From assembly GCA_002440225.1 (NCBI GenBank), contig DJSH01000077.1, positions 23,163-53,588 on the forward strand: a stretch of DNA of 30,426 nt. Reading direction: 5' to 3'. Every line of letters begins with the position of its first letter. Positions within the stretch are counted from its first letter, which is position 1. This DNA is from Candidatus Segatella violae. GTDB lineage: Bacteria > Bacteroidota > Bacteroidia > Bacteroidales > Bacteroidaceae. Of the stretch, positions 30,166-30,426 are shown one piece after another. Made by a program: the position numbers and the translations under genes. The notes under the pieces are model-generated. The model did not search any database. It had not been told where the DNA came from and was given only the letters and a program-made list of their open reading frames with translations.

Positions 30166-30426
30166 TTAATTGTTGAAATAGTAGAGGAAAGAGGCGATGC
30201 CTGAGAGAGCAGGCTTGCGCTGTCCTTCGATTTCAATGTCAAACTTGATGCTGGTCTTGCAGATTCCGCGCAGGTTCTGAATGTCGTGGAGAGTAGCCAC
30301 GAGGCGGATGCGTGAGCCTGTGATTACTGGCTGGCCAAACTTCATCTTGTCCATTCCATAGTTTACCAGCATCTTGAGGTTGTTCACCTCAAGGATTTGC
30401 TGCCAGAGATAAGGCAACACAGAGAG
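30166..30426 (-). CDS. MaoC/hotdog-like dehydratase, 3' part only
   Basis: 86 codons of the 3' end are visible; the frame remains open to the window edge, so the true start lies outside. The segments LPYLWQQILEV, MLVNYGMDKMKFGQPV and NLRGICKTSIKFDIEIEGQRKPAL resemble the C-terminal half of MaoC-type (R)-enoyl-CoA hydratases, whose members are about 150 residues long. The catalytic Asp/His part would lie upstream and cannot be checked. A GTG near the edge is not taken as the start, because the frame before it (LS) also fits the family pattern. It ends 12 bases before the DnaJ-type gene. Confidence 0.65.
   Translation of the reverse strand, partial: LSVLPYLWQQILEVNNLKMLVNYGMDKMKFGQPVITGSRIRLVATLHDIQNLRGICKTSIKFDIEIEGQRKPALSGIASFLYYFNN

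Overview
The window looks like a chromosomal segment of a Bacteroidales bacterium, most likely Prevotella/Segatella. The main reasons are repeated Bacteroidota-type promoters (TTTG, about 20 bases, TAnnTTTG), start sites without strong Shine-Dalgarno sequences, a NigD-like lipoprotein, a TonB-receptor-like barrel, and AAA-ATPase/PD-(D/E)XK and DUF4143 ATPases of kinds that are abundant in that group. The genus call is inference.

Left part (1-5400): an AAA-ATPase/PD-(D/E)XK fusion gene, then a 38-base perfect palindrome. A promoter-led set follows: a zinc-ribbon membrane protein, a trypsin-fold lipoprotein protease and a secreted polysaccharide deacetylase. Next is the remnant of an AlbA_2-type ATP-binding protein that carries an 11-base tandem repeat. 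Positions 5383-5872 are non-coding and hold a terminator, two nested inverted-repeat systems and an AT-rich core.

Centre (5873-17537): a candidate composite defence island. After a small 92-aa gene come an AIPR-family protein, an SF2 helicase with a WG-repeat tail, a C5-cytosine DNA methyltransferase, an unrecognised 187-aa protein and an McrB-like AAA+ GTPase. These are packed with gaps of 60, 8 and 3 bases, an overlap, and 2 bases. A short AT-rich insert with its own promoter encodes a 50-aa protein and a truncated DUF6169-like protein. It separates the McrB gene from its nuclease partner, a LlaJI-family PD-(D/E)XK protein. The simplest reading is that the methyltransferase marks self DNA, McrB plus LlaJI cut unmarked DNA, and AIPR plus helicase add a second defence arm. 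Base composition suggests that the methyltransferase, the 187-aa gene and the McrB N-terminal half were exchanged as one specificity cassette. The island ends at a strong hairpin terminator, facing a DUF3791-like pseudogene and a DUF4143 ATPase on the minus strand.

Right part (19245-30426): ordinary chromosome. On the minus strand are a NigD-like lipoprotein, an NhaC-type antiporter, an outer-membrane barrel protein, and an operon for agmatine deiminase, N-carbamoylputrescine amidase and an AEC transporter (agmatine to putrescine). On the plus strand, a Nif3-like metal protein is followed by a coiled-coil zinc-ribbon protein. The window closes on the minus strand with a TerB/DnaJ membrane protein and the 3' part of a MaoC/hotdog-like gene cut by the window edge. 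I saw no tRNA, rRNA, CRISPR array, transposase or integrase gene.
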